A DNA stretch of 19,092 nucleotides from JAXFQS01 sp034178815 (GTDB lineage: Bacteria; Verrucomicrobiota; Kiritimatiellia; RFP12; DVOR01), in assembly GCA_034178815.1 (NCBI GenBank), contig JAXFQS010000144.1, positions 1 through 19,092 of the forward strand, written 5' to 3'. Position numbers and translations under genes: made by a program. This document shows, piece after piece, positions 1-7,412 of the stretch. The notes under the pieces are model-generated. The model was not told the origin of the DNA. It worked only from the letters and a program-made list of their open reading frames with translations, and made no database searches. The first letter of the stretch is position 1. Each line of letters begins with the position of its first letter.

Positions 1-1
1 G

Positions 2-160
2 GGTGACGCGACGGCTCACTATCTGGCGGAGTTGCTGCTTCCGCTGGGGGTTCGGGTGACGCGTCTGGCGTACGGTCTGCCTGCCGACAGCGGGATTGGC
101 TATTCGGATCCGTTGACGCTCCGGCGTGCGATTGCGGGGCGGCAACCGCTGGGCGAGTAG
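2..160 (+). CDS. recR: Recombination protein RecR, C-terminal end (5' truncated by window)
   Basis: Reading from base 2, the frame gives 52 residues starting GDATAHYLAELLLPLG and ending in a TAG stop at 158-160. It contains VTRLAYGLPADSGIGYSD followed by LTLRRAIAGR. This is the C-terminal Toprim tail of RecR, where the family has the pattern 'G(E/D)ATA-YLA-LL-PLG-VTRLA-GLP-GG-LEY-D--TL-RAL-GR'. RecR works with RecO and RecF to load RecA on gapped DNA. The N-terminal helix-hairpin-helix and zinc finger lie outside the window. recR often follows dnaX and an unnamed YbaB-family gene, which would be expected upstream of base 1. The identification is firm despite the short length. Confidence 0.9.
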   Translation, partial: GDATAHYLAELLLPLGVRVTRLAYGLPADSGIGYSDPLTLRRAIAGRQPLGE

Positions 161-587
161 GCGATGGCGGGACGGACAACTTTAGTGTTCGGGCATCTGC
201 CTGCCAGGGAGGCGAAGTCCCGCATCAGGGCGGGTGCCGGGGGCGCGGCAAGGGCGGAGGCTCTCGACCAGTTCCAGACGATGGACAGCGGCTTCGGCCT
301 TGGCGCGTCACCGCTTAGATACGCCGGGGCGCGCGGTCAGCGTCTGGAGGGTCAGATGCCGTTCTCCCCGAGCTTGGCGCGGCCACGCGATGAGCGTGCG
401 GCGGGCATTGGGCTCGTCGGGGTCGTCCATCAAAACGGGGGCGTTTGGCAGCTGGGCGGCGCAGGGATGGCCAGGGAGCGAGCGGGCCGGACGGTGGGGG
501 CGGTGCCGGGTGGCTCCTGTGCGTCTGATGGTAGCGAAACGCCCTTGGCGTGTCAATCCTTTTGTGCCTCGATGGGGGTTTTTTGCC
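161..587. other. 427-nt gap without a supported protein gene; possible antisense RNA region
   Basis: Open frames exist on both strands here, but none has a ribosome binding site, a recognisable domain or codon use like its neighbours, so I call no gene. No tRNA, tmRNA, RNase P or SRP RNA signature was found by eye. The only clear signal is a good sigma-70-like promoter on the minus strand (528-556) that would transcribe leftward through this gap toward recR. A short frame (ATG at 430, stop at 308, 40 residues, starting MDDPDEPNARRTLIAW) lies downstream of it without a Shine-Dalgarno sequence. Confidence 0.4.
528..556 (-). promoter_or_regulatory. Sigma-70-like promoter pointing into the recR-amidase gap
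   Basis: On the minus strand TTGACA (551-556) is a perfect -35 box. TACCAT (528-533) follows after a 17-nt spacer as a 4/6 match to the -10 box. Transcription would start near 521 and run toward recR. No start codon with a ribosome binding site follows, so the product could be a non-coding or antisense RNA, or the match could be chance. Confidence 0.4.
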
Positions 588-1811
588 GTGTGTGAGGCGG
601 GGCGTGCGAAAGGTTGGTTGCTTTTGGCGGCGTTGGCTCTGGCGGCGTGCGCGGAAGGGGTGGTCTTCAGCAATGCGCGCAACAGCCCGCGCAATCGCGA
701 ACGGGCGTTCCGGAAGGAGACGCTCTACATCATTCTGCATACGACGGAGGGGCCGACGGGGAGTTCGCTCAATAAACTCAGCGCGAACGGGGAGTGCCAC
801 TATCTGGTGGACACTTCGGGCAAGATTTGGCGGATTGTGGATGTGCGGCGGGAGGCGTACCATTGCGGTCTGAGTATGTGGAAGGGGCGGACGAATCTGG
901 ACTCGTGCAGTATCGGAATCGAGGTGACGGGGTACCACAATCGTCCGCTGACGGCGCACCAATACACAGCCTTGAGGGAGTTGCTCAAGCAGTTGCGTTT
1001 CCGCTACAAAATCGCGCCGCAGAATGTTCTGACCCACTCGATGGTCGCCTATGGCGAGCCGAACCGCTGGCAGAAGCGCCGCCATCGGGGGCGCAAGCGT
1101 TGCGGGATGCTCTATGCGCAGAACAACATTCGCGCGAAACTGGGTCTGACGGCGAAATACGGCGCGGATCCTGATGTGCGGGCGGGGCGGCTGAGGGTCG
1201 GGGACGACTATCTGGAGCGGGTGCTTTACGGGGGCGCAATGCCGGTGGGAAGCGGCTTCTCTTCCGTCGGTTTTTTGGAGACGCGGCATGTGAAACCGCC
1301 CGCCGAACTTCCTCTTTCGGCGCCTTCCGCGAGCGCGAAAAATCGTGCTCCGCAGCCGCCTGTTCCGTCCCGGATGGTGGCTTCCAACTCCTCGGGAACG
1401 GGGAAACCTCCGACCAAGGGCGCGGGCGCGAAACCGCCGGTGAAAAACACGGCGGGGCAGGTTGCCAAGGGTGGCGTTTCCGCTCCGCGTTCTGCAGAGA
1501 AGGCTCCTAGGAGGGCTGAGGCTTCCGGCAACGCAGAGGTGGCGCGCAAGAGTCGCGCAGCCCCAACGCCTAAGCCCGCGAAGAGGGGCTCGAATCAGGC
1601 GGGAGGGAATTCGAAAACCGCCACCGCAGCCGCTCGAAACGCTCCTGCGAGGGCGGTTGCTTCGAGGGCAGAGACGCCGGGGCGGAATGTGCCGCCGGTG
1701 GCGACGCGGCTTGACGAGGCACCACCGAAAGCGCGTGTGGAGGATGACATCAAGGTGCGGCGGGAGCGACCGCCCGAGTTGGATGCAGTTCCCCCGCCGC
1801 CGCCACTCTAG
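588..1811 (+). CDS. Lipoprotein N-acetylmuramoyl-L-alanine amidase (Amidase_2 / PGRP fold) with low-complexity tail
   Basis: Predicted to cut the amide bond between N-acetylmuramic acid and the stem peptide of peptidoglycan. With GTG at 588 the protein has 407 residues and begins with a short lipoprotein signal: hydrophobic LLLAALALAAC with lipobox Cys at residue 21. A G-run (GATGGGGG) lies just upstream. An in-frame ATG at 528 would give an unusually long n-region and has no ribosome binding site. The amidase domain covers about residues 45-210. It has a zinc-type His in IILHTTEG (H51), a second in AYHCG, and a third segment THSMVAYGEPNRW followed by RGRKRCG. The Cys there probably replaces the usual Asp of 'DPG', as in T7 lysozyme-type enzymes. 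Residues from about 235 to the end are Pro/Ala/Lys/Arg-rich and probably disordered or wall-binding. Likely an outer- or inner-membrane-anchored, periplasm-facing enzyme. Confidence 0.82.
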   Translation: MCEAGRAKGWLLLAALALAACAEGVVFSNARNSPRNRERAFRKETLYIILHTTEGPTGSSLNKLSANGECHYLVDTSGKIWRIVDVRREAYHCGLSMWKGRTNLDSCSIGIEVTGYHNRPLTAHQYTALRELLKQLRFRYKIAPQNVLTHSMVAYGEPNRWQKRRHRGRKRCGMLYAQNNIRAKLGLTAKYGADPDVRAGRLRVGDDYLERVLYGGAMPVGSGFSSVGFLETRHVKPPAELPLSAPSASAKNRAPQPPVPSRMVASNSSGTGKPPTKGAGAKPPVKNTAGQVAKGGVSAPRSAEKAPRRAEASGNAEVARKSRAAPTPKPAKRGSNQAGGNSKTATAAARNAPARAVASRAETPGRNVPPVATRLDEAPPKARVEDDIKVRRERPPELDAVPPPPPL

Positions 1812-1944
1812 GGGTTCGCAAAGGTTGGCACCTTGGGGGGGGCTTGGCGGCTAGCGTCGGAGGCGGAAGGTTGATTCCAACAGGGATGGGTCATTGCCAT
1901 CCGCCGCACTCGGAGGTAGGCAGGAATCGAAGCCGGAGCGGCTA
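1807..1944. repeat. Degenerate 23-nt-period repeat, copy A (convergent gap)
   Basis: This gap lies between two convergent stops. GGT-TGGC-ACC sits at 1823-1832, followed by CTTGGGG, which matches the unit start of the arrays near 9516 and 15861. Stepping by 23 nt from 1830 gives starts ACC, AGC, TCC, ATC, AGG (1830, 1853, 1876, 1899, 1922), and several units end in GGTTGGC, GGTTGAT or GGTAGGC. It is the most decayed of the four arrays. A small hairpin GGATGG/CCATCC (1884-1902) lies inside it without a T-run. Confidence 0.5.
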
Positions 1945-2520
1945 GCGTTGGCAGGGGATTCCCGGCAGATGCGCGCCGAGAAAGTCGGCGATGGCGGCGG
2001 CGGCGTCCTGCGGAGTGATGCCGCGCAAGGCGTCCCAGGAGATGGAGAGGATGCGGCGGAGGGAGCTTTTGCCGTCCCAGACAAGCAGTTGGACGGTTCG
2101 ATGGTCGGTCGGCGTGGGGGCCTTGTCGTAGGCGACGCTCAGCAGGGAGGAATCGTCGGGGATGGTCTGGGCGCGGACGGTGGAGAACTTGCGGCGGGTG
2201 ATGGTGCGGGTCTGGGCGTTGATAGAGATTTCCGAGCGCACCAGCGAGCAGCAGGCGAAGACGAACGCCCAGAAGAGGAAGAGCAGCGAGCCGATGCAGC
2301 CCCTCAAAACGGCGTCGTCGGGGCGGTGCTGCCCCAGCGACATCAGCGCTAGGGGCGCAGCCGCAAAGGGAATCAGCAACAGCGCAAAGGCAATCCACTT
2401 GGGGCGATTCGCGGCAATCTGCTCGCGGAAAGTTCCCCGGGCAATCACAATCCCTTCGGGTGTGGCGCGCAGGCGAATCGGCGGCGAAGCAGGTATGGTC
2501 AGCGTCTCTTCCATAGGCAT
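1942..2520 (-). CDS. Hypothetical protein with two transmembrane helices
   Basis: I do not recognise this 192-residue protein. After a polar N-terminus (MPMEETLTIPASPPIRL) it has two closely spaced hydrophobic segments, roughly IAFALLLIPFAAAPLALMSLG and LRGCIGSLLFLFWAFVFACC, joined by a short polar loop. A soluble region follows (SEISINAQTRTITRRKF, LLVWDGKSSLRRILSI). The layout resembles small PH-like or 'DUF' membrane proteins in which a beta-rich domain follows a two-helix hairpin; that is inference. The minus-strand sequence GGGGAG precedes ATG at 2520 by four bases and a second ATG at 2514 by ten, so either could be used. A TTG at 2523 is less likely. It has its own promoter (2564-2592) and is divergent from the NERD-prc operon. 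The stop at 1942-1944 converges on the amidase gene. Confidence 0.7.
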   Translation of the reverse strand: MPMEETLTIPASPPIRLRATPEGIVIARGTFREQIAANRPKWIAFALLLIPFAAAPLALMSLGQHRPDDAVLRGCIGSLLFLFWAFVFACCSLVRSEISINAQTRTITRRKFSTVRAQTIPDDSSLLSVAYDKAPTPTDHRTVQLLVWDGKSSLRRILSISWDALRGITPQDAAAAIADFLGAHLPGIPCQR

Positions 2521-2563
2521 CAATCTCCCCCGTTCGCGTCAACCTCGCCGAACGGTGTCTACC

Positions 2564-2592
2564 AGTCTACCATCTTCCCGCACGGGAATCAA
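2564..2592 (-). promoter_or_regulatory. Promoter of the two-helix membrane protein gene
   Basis: Minus strand TTGATT (2587-2592), 17-nt spacer, TAGACT (2564-2569). The start would be near 2557, about 37 nt upstream of the ATG at 2520, with a GGGGAG ribosome site in the leader. Position and spacing make it convincing. Confidence 0.65.
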
Positions 2593-2718
2593 GCATCGCC
2601 AGAGAAAGAGCCAGACAAGGACGCGGGCCGCAGGCGAACGCGTCACGCGCCCGAACGGGGTGCCCATAATAAGGTATAGAAGGAGACAACCGCACGCCCC
2701 CCGCCAACGGGATAAGCG

Positions 2719-2747
2719 TTGCAGAGGGAGCGGCGTTTTGTTATAAT
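2719..2747 (+). promoter_or_regulatory. Promoter of the NERD-prc-dapF-gluQ operon
   Basis: TTGCAG (2719-2724), a 17-nt spacer, and a perfect TATAAT (2742-2747). Transcription would begin near 2754, giving a leader of about 18 nt before the ATG at 2772. No Shine-Dalgarno sequence is visible in that leader. Confidence 0.75.
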
Positions 2748-2771
2748 GCGGGGCACAACCAAAGTGCATCC

Positions 2772-3449
2772 ATGAAGCAAAAGGCTGAAATAGTCGGAGA
2801 GGCAGGCGAAGATGCCCTCACGCGAGGCATTCTCAGAGGCACCGTCCCGCTCGTCGCGTTGGCCGCGGCCATCGGCTTGCTGGCAGGCCTCGCCGCCCCG
2901 AGAGGCTTGATTCCCGACACCGCCACTAGGCTCCTGCTGGCAGCCATCGTGGGCGGAGTAGCCGCCAACGCACTCACCCTCCGGAGGATCCTCACGGCCT
3001 ACTTCACGGGCGCGCGGGGCGAACGAATGACCGCCCGCCTGCTCGAAAAACTCCCCCAGGGCTGGGTCGTCTTCCACGAGGTCGAACGCTACGGAGCCGA
3101 CCACATCGCAATCGGCCCAGGCGGCATCTTCTGCATCGAAACCAAGTGCTGGCAAGGCCAGGTCACTGACCACAACGGCACCCTCCTCGTCGACGGCAAA
3201 CGCCCGAGCCGAGACCCCCTCGAACAAGTCCACCGCACCGCCAGAACCATACGCCAAGACCTCCTCAACGCCCACCTGCCCATCCCCGAACTAGAGGTCG
3301 AACCCCTCGTCTGCTTCGTCTCCGGAACCCTTCAGGGAAACCCACCAAACTGCGTCAACGGCGACCACCTCCTGCCCCGGCTCCTGAACGCCCCCGGCCG
3401 CCTGAGCGCCGCGCAAATCCAACTCCTCGCCGACCACTTCAAAAAATGA
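2772..3449 (+). CDS. NERD (nuclease-related domain) membrane protein
   Basis: This 225-residue protein has two hydrophobic N-terminal segments (about residues 23-42 and 51-70) followed by a NERD domain from about residue 80. Visible family features are GARGERMTARLLEKLP, the VFHEVERYGADHIAIGPGGIFCIETKCW stretch (residues about 100-127) with D110, E123 and K125 as the PD-(D/E)XK-type catalytic set, and a later conserved region with RTARTIRQDL. NERD proteins are thought to be nucleases or DNA/RNA processing enzymes by fold, but physiological roles are largely unknown. The start is supported by the promoter 24 nt upstream. The stop overlaps the start of prc (ATGA at 3446-3449), so the two are translationally coupled. 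Confidence 0.8.
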   Translation: MKQKAEIVGEAGEDALTRGILRGTVPLVALAAAIGLLAGLAAPRGLIPDTATRLLLAAIVGGVAANALTLRRILTAYFTGARGERMTARLLEKLPQGWVVFHEVERYGADHIAIGPGGIFCIETKCWQGQVTDHNGTLLVDGKRPSRDPLEQVHRTARTIRQDLLNAHLPIPELEVEPLVCFVSGTLQGNPPNCVNGDHLLPRLLNAPGRLSAAQIQLLADHFKK

Positions 3450-5620
3450 AAACAAGACGCCGACTCCTCCCCTCCATCCTTATCGCCGCGCTTGCCACCT
3501 TGGTCTTCGCCAGCACCCGCGCGACCGCCCCAAGCACCCCCAAAACCAGCGACCAGCAGCCCAAACCCGAGTACCGCGCCATCGCCCAGATGCTCGCCAA
3601 AAAACTCCCCCGAAACCACCTCCGACAGAAACCCTTTGACACCGAAGTCGCCTACGGAGCCTGGACAAACGCCATCACCGCCTACGACCCAGACCACACC
3701 TACTTTACCCGCCGCGAACTCGACGAACTCGCCCCAAGAGCCCCCCTCCTCTGCAAAGAATTCGCCTCCGGCAATGTATCCTTCGGCTTCGAACTCCACC
3801 AGCGATTCCTCAAAAACCTGCGCCTCCGACTCGACTTCGCCAAACAGCAACTCAAGCAGGGTTTCGACTGCTCCAAACCCGAAACCTTCGTCTGGGATCG
3901 CAAGGATGCACCGTGGCCAGAGAACGACGCTCAACGCCGCGAACTCTGGCGATTGACCCTCAAAAATGCCTACCTCGCCCACCTTCTCGCCAAGGAACTC
4001 GACGCCACCAACTCCACCCAGAAGGCACAAGCCCCCGCCGTCACCAACACCATCCCCATCCTCACGCCAGAGCAACATGTCCTCAAACGCTATAGCCAAC
4101 TCCTGACCGTCTTCGAGGATATGGACTCCGAGACCATCTTCCAGCGATACGCCTCCGCCTTCTGCTCCGTCTACGACCCGCACACCGACTATCTCTCCCC
4201 CATGCGGGAGGAAGACTTCGAGATGGATATGAACCTCAAACTCGTCGGCATCGGCGCAACCCTCCGCTCCGAAGACGGCGTGGCGCGCATCGAAAACATA
4301 GTCCCCGGCGGCCCCGCCAGCCGCGATACCCGCGACATCCGCCTCGTCCCGGGAGACAAGATTATCGCGGTAGCCCAGGACAACGAACCGCCCGTAGACA
4401 TCATCCACATGGCTCTCGACCGCGCCGTGCGCAAGATACGCGGCAAAAAGGGCACCCGCGTCGTACTCACCGTCATTCCCGCTTCTGATCCCTCCGGCTC
4501 GACCACCAAAACCGTCGACCTCATTCGCGACGAGGTCAACCTCGAAGACGCAGCCGTCACCGGGCGGGTGTGCACGGTTTCCCTCCCTGGTGGTGCTGTC
4601 CGCAAACTCGGCTATATCAAGGTTCCCTCCTTCTACGGTACCGGCAACCGGTTCAAGCCGGGCGAACCGGACTTTCGATCCTGCTCCTACGATACGCGCA
4701 AGTGGATGGCCAAGCTCAACGCCGAGAATGTCCAGGGAATGGTTCTCGACCTGCGCAACAACGGGGGCGGACTGCTGCCCGAGGCGATTATGATGACGAG
4801 CCTGTTCATCGCCCAGGGGCCTGCGGTTCAGGTGCGGGACTGTGCGCGTAGCGTGGCGCTGGCGATGCCGGAATATTCGGTTGCCTGCCGGACACCGCTT
4901 GTGGTGCTGATTAACCGTTTCTCGGCATCGGCCTCGGAGATTGTCGCGGGGGCGCTTCAGGACTACGGGCGGGCGGTAATCGTGGGCGACACGCAGTCGC
5001 ACGGAAAGGGTACGGTGCAGACGATTCTCGACTTGGGCGGGGAGCAGTACGGTTCTTTGAAGGTGACGACGGCTTCGTTCTACCGTGTTAATGGGGCTTC
5101 TACGCAGGTGCGCGGGGTGCACTCGGACATTGTGGTGCCGTCTTTCGCCGACGGGCTCAAGGACATTGGCGAGGATTCGCTGCCGCGAGCGTTGGCTTGG
5201 ACTTGCATCGCGCCGGCGGATTATACGCCTGTGAGCAATCTGTCGCTTCAGATTCCGGGGCTGAAGAAGAAGGCGGCGGAGCGTTTGGCGAAGGATGGGC
5301 GGTACCAGTCTTATGTGCGGTTGCTGAATCGGCTGGAGGTCTTCAACAATACGCGGAGCGTCTCGCTGGAGCGCAAGGCGAGGTTGGAGCAGATGCGTAC
5401 GGAGCGGGCGGCGCGGAAGGAACTGGACTTGTCGCTCGGCGGCGAGGAGGATGGGGATCATGCGGCTTCCGGGGATGGAAAGAAGGGAGAGAAGCCGGAC
5501 ATTGTGCTGGATGCGGCGCTGGATATTCTGTCGGATTTGGTGGAGCAGATTGGGCCCCAGGTTCCGGTCAATACGGAGCCTGATCTGCGGTCGCGGCTGT
5601 TCCGCATTTTCACCCCTTGA
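3446..5620 (+). CDS. prc: Tail-specific (C-terminal processing) protease, S41 family
   Basis: A 724-residue periplasmic serine protease of the Prc/Tsp type, which degrades or trims proteins from their C-terminus. A basic N-terminus and hydrophobic segment (LLPSILIAALATLVFAS) form a signal peptide or anchor. An N-terminal helical region follows, then a PDZ domain around residues 260-350 (VGIGATLRSEDGVARIENIVPGGPAS). The S41 core has DLRNNGGGLLPEA, then RFSASASEIVAGALQDYGRA with the expected catalytic Ser at about 495 and D506, and HGKGTVQ with Lys at about 521. The C-terminal Tsp-type extension (GRYQSYVRLLNRLEVFNNTRS) is present. The length is near that of E. coli Tsp. It overlaps the NERD gene by four bases and precedes dapF by 16. 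Codon choice flips from C-ending to G/T-ending around 4560-4760 without a frame break. Confidence 0.93.
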   Translation: MKTRRRLLPSILIAALATLVFASTRATAPSTPKTSDQQPKPEYRAIAQMLAKKLPRNHLRQKPFDTEVAYGAWTNAITAYDPDHTYFTRRELDELAPRAPLLCKEFASGNVSFGFELHQRFLKNLRLRLDFAKQQLKQGFDCSKPETFVWDRKDAPWPENDAQRRELWRLTLKNAYLAHLLAKELDATNSTQKAQAPAVTNTIPILTPEQHVLKRYSQLLTVFEDMDSETIFQRYASAFCSVYDPHTDYLSPMREEDFEMDMNLKLVGIGATLRSEDGVARIENIVPGGPASRDTRDIRLVPGDKIIAVAQDNEPPVDIIHMALDRAVRKIRGKKGTRVVLTVIPASDPSGSTTKTVDLIRDEVNLEDAAVTGRVCTVSLPGGAVRKLGYIKVPSFYGTGNRFKPGEPDFRSCSYDTRKWMAKLNAENVQGMVLDLRNNGGGLLPEAIMMTSLFIAQGPAVQVRDCARSVALAMPEYSVACRTPLVVLINRFSASASEIVAGALQDYGRAVIVGDTQSHGKGTVQTILDLGGEQYGSLKVTTASFYRVNGASTQVRGVHSDIVVPSFADGLKDIGEDSLPRALAWTCIAPADYTPVSNLSLQIPGLKKKAAERLAKDGRYQSYVRLLNRLEVFNNTRSVSLERKARLEQMRTERAARKELDLSLGGEEDGDHAASGDGKKGEKPDIVLDAALDILSDLVEQIGPQVPVNTEPDLRSRLFRIFTP

Positions 5621-5636
5621 GGAGGGAGGAGAGACG

Positions 5637-6485
5637 ATGAAACTGCATTTTCTGAAGATGCACGGGGCGGCGAATGATTTTGTGATGATCGATGACCGCG
5701 AGGGGAGGGTTCCGTGGCAGGATCATTTCCTGATGGCGGCGTTGGCGTGCCGCCGGACGGGTGTTGGTTGCGAGGGGATTATCTTGATTCAGAAGTCGAA
5801 CCGTGCCGACTTCCGGATGCGGTTTCTCAATCCCGACGGGACGGAGGTCGGCATGTGTGGAAACGGGTCGCGTTGTGCGGCGGCGTTTGCGCACCGGCTA
5901 GGGGTGGTCTCGGGTCGTTCGATGACGATGGAGACGGCGTCGGGGCTGTTGGATGCGGAGATTGGGGAGGACGGGGCGGTTCGGGTCTGGATGCCGGAAC
6001 CGGACAAGCGGAAGTGGCAGATCCGGGTGCCTTTGGCGGATGGCACTTTCATCGAGGGGGACTTTGTGGACACGGGGGTTCCTCACTTCGTTGTGGAGGT
6101 TCCGGAGGTTGCGAAGGTGGATGTGGTGGGGCTCGGTCGGCAGTTGAGGTTGCATCCGACTTTCGCGCCGGAGGGGACGAATGTGGACTTTATGACGCTT
6201 CGCCCGGGGAACCGTCTGGCAATGCGAACCTACGAGCGGGGGGTGGAAAACGAGTCGGGGGCGTGCGGCACGGGGGCGGTGGCGTGCGCCATCGTGGCGG
6301 TCGAGCGCAAGTGCTACACGCTGCCGGTTCAAATCCGCACGCCGTCGGGCTTCGAACTTCAGGTCGATGGCCAATGGTGGGACGGCAAGTGCACGGCGCT
6401 CACGCTCACGGGGCCTTCGAAGGTGGTCTACGAGGGGGACATCGAACTTGACACGCTGACCCTCGAGAATGAGATGATGGAGTGA
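5637..6485 (+). CDS. dapF: Diaminopimelate epimerase
   Basis: Converts LL- to meso-diaminopimelate in lysine and peptidoglycan precursor synthesis, in the cytoplasm. The 282-residue protein starts MKLHFLKMHGAANDFVMID, the usual DapF opening. It has the two catalytic cysteines in GMCGNGSRC (C74) and ENESGACGTGA (C220), spaced as in Haemophilus DapF. NVDFM and RTYERGVE complete the signature. The start at 5637 follows a strong GGAGGGAGGAGAG ribosome site; the frame is open further upstream, but those residues belong to the end of prc in another frame. The stop overlaps the GTG of gluQ. Its presence implies a DAP-type lysine/peptidoglycan route via epimerase rather than DAP dehydrogenase. Confidence 0.96.
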   Translation: MKLHFLKMHGAANDFVMIDDREGRVPWQDHFLMAALACRRTGVGCEGIILIQKSNRADFRMRFLNPDGTEVGMCGNGSRCAAAFAHRLGVVSGRSMTMETASGLLDAEIGEDGAVRVWMPEPDKRKWQIRVPLADGTFIEGDFVDTGVPHFVVEVPEVAKVDVVGLGRQLRLHPTFAPEGTNVDFMTLRPGNRLAMRTYERGVENESGACGTGAVACAIVAVERKCYTLPVQIRTPSGFELQVDGQWWDGKCTALTLTGPSKVVYEGDIELDTLTLENEMME

Positions 6486-7408
6486 AGCGGCCGGTCGTCG
6501 GTCGCCTCGCCCCTTCGCCGACAGGCGCACTCCATCTCGGCAACGCCCGGACTTTTCTGCTGGCTTGGCTCTCGGCGCGCGCGCAAGGCGGACGGGTTCT
6601 GTTGCGGATTGAAGACCTCGACCATCCGCACAACCAGCCGGGGGCGGAGGTAGGCATCTTCGAGGATCTTAGGTGGCTGGGACTCGACTGGGATGGTACG
6701 CACCTGGTGCAGTCGAAGAGGCGTACCTTTTACCGCGAGACGCTCGCACGACTTCCCGCCTATCCCTGCATCTGCCGCCGTAGCGAGATTGAAGCCGCCC
6801 AGTCCGCCCCCCACGCCGGCGAAGTCCTCCGCTATTCCGGCCGCTGCCGCGGTCGCTTCCCGGACTACCCCTCCGCCGCCGCCCACTCCCCGAGCCTACC
6901 CCTGTGGCGCTACCGCCTCGAACCGGGCGAAGGTCGATTCCCCTGGCTCGACCGCTTCGCCGGCCCCCAGTCAGCAGACCTCGACTCCCTGACGGGCGAC
7001 TTTCCCCTGGCCAGAGACCCCGACGGTGCCGGCTACACCTTGGCCGTGGTGACCGACGACCACGCCCAAGGCATCACCGAAGTCGTGCGCGGCGACGACC
7101 TCCTCGCCGTCACCCCCTGCCAACTGCTCCTCTACCGCCGCCTCCACTGGCCCGAACCCGACTTCTTCCACATTCCCCTGATTGTCGGCCCCGACGGACG
7201 CCGCTTGGCCAAACGCCACGGCGATACCCGCATCAGCGCCTTTAGAACAGCCGGAATCCCCCCGGAAAAACTCATTGCCTGGCTCGCCGCCTCTGCAGGC
7301 CTTCCCCCCCTGCCAACCCCCCAAAGCCTCCTAGCCCACTTCACCTGGGAGCGCATCCGACACCAGCCGACCGTCTGGACTGGAACCCTCGATCTCCCCC
7401 CAAGATAG
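6482..7408 (+). CDS. gluQ: Glutamyl-Q tRNA(Asp) synthetase
   Basis: A truncated glutamyl-tRNA synthetase paralogue that attaches glutamate to queuosine at position 34 of tRNA(Asp). The 308-residue protein has the class I HIGH-type motif as HLGN (residues 18-21) after RLAPSPTGAL, and RIEDLD shortly after. It carries the GluQ zinc set C96-x-C98 with Y118-x3-C122. The KMSKS-type motif is RRLAKRHGD. There is no C-terminal anticodon-binding domain, which separates it from GltX. The start is GTG at 6482, overlapping the dapF stop (GTGA). Its presence implies the organism makes or salvages queuosine. It ends four bases from the convergent HAD gene, so no separate terminator fits between them. Codon preference changes from G-ending to C-ending near 6720-6750. 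Confidence 0.92.
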   Translation: MKRPVVGRLAPSPTGALHLGNARTFLLAWLSARAQGGRVLLRIEDLDHPHNQPGAEVGIFEDLRWLGLDWDGTHLVQSKRRTFYRETLARLPAYPCICRRSEIEAAQSAPHAGEVLRYSGRCRGRFPDYPSAAAHSPSLPLWRYRLEPGEGRFPWLDRFAGPQSADLDSLTGDFPLARDPDGAGYTLAVVTDDHAQGITEVVRGDDLLAVTPCQLLLYRRLHWPEPDFFHIPLIVGPDGRRLAKRHGDTRISAFRTAGIPPEKLIAWLAASAGLPPLPTPQSLLAHFTWERIRHQPTVWTGTLDLPPR

Positions 7409-7412
7409 CCGC

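Noticed and set aside
234..587. Long N-terminal extension of the amidase frame
   Set aside because: The lipoprotein signal begins right after GTG 588; the extension is Arg/Ser-rich without homology and would bury the signal peptide.
164..595. Plus-strand open frame of 143 codons between recR and the amidase
   Set aside because: No ribosome site, no recognisable domain, composition unlike the neighbours, and it overlaps the amidase start region; typical spurious frame of GC-rich DNA.
2539..2769. Minus-strand frame of 76 codons (internal ATG at about 2670) with a hydrophobic stretch RVLVWLFLWRC
   Set aside because: It overlaps two divergent promoters and has no convincing ribosome site or promoter of its own.
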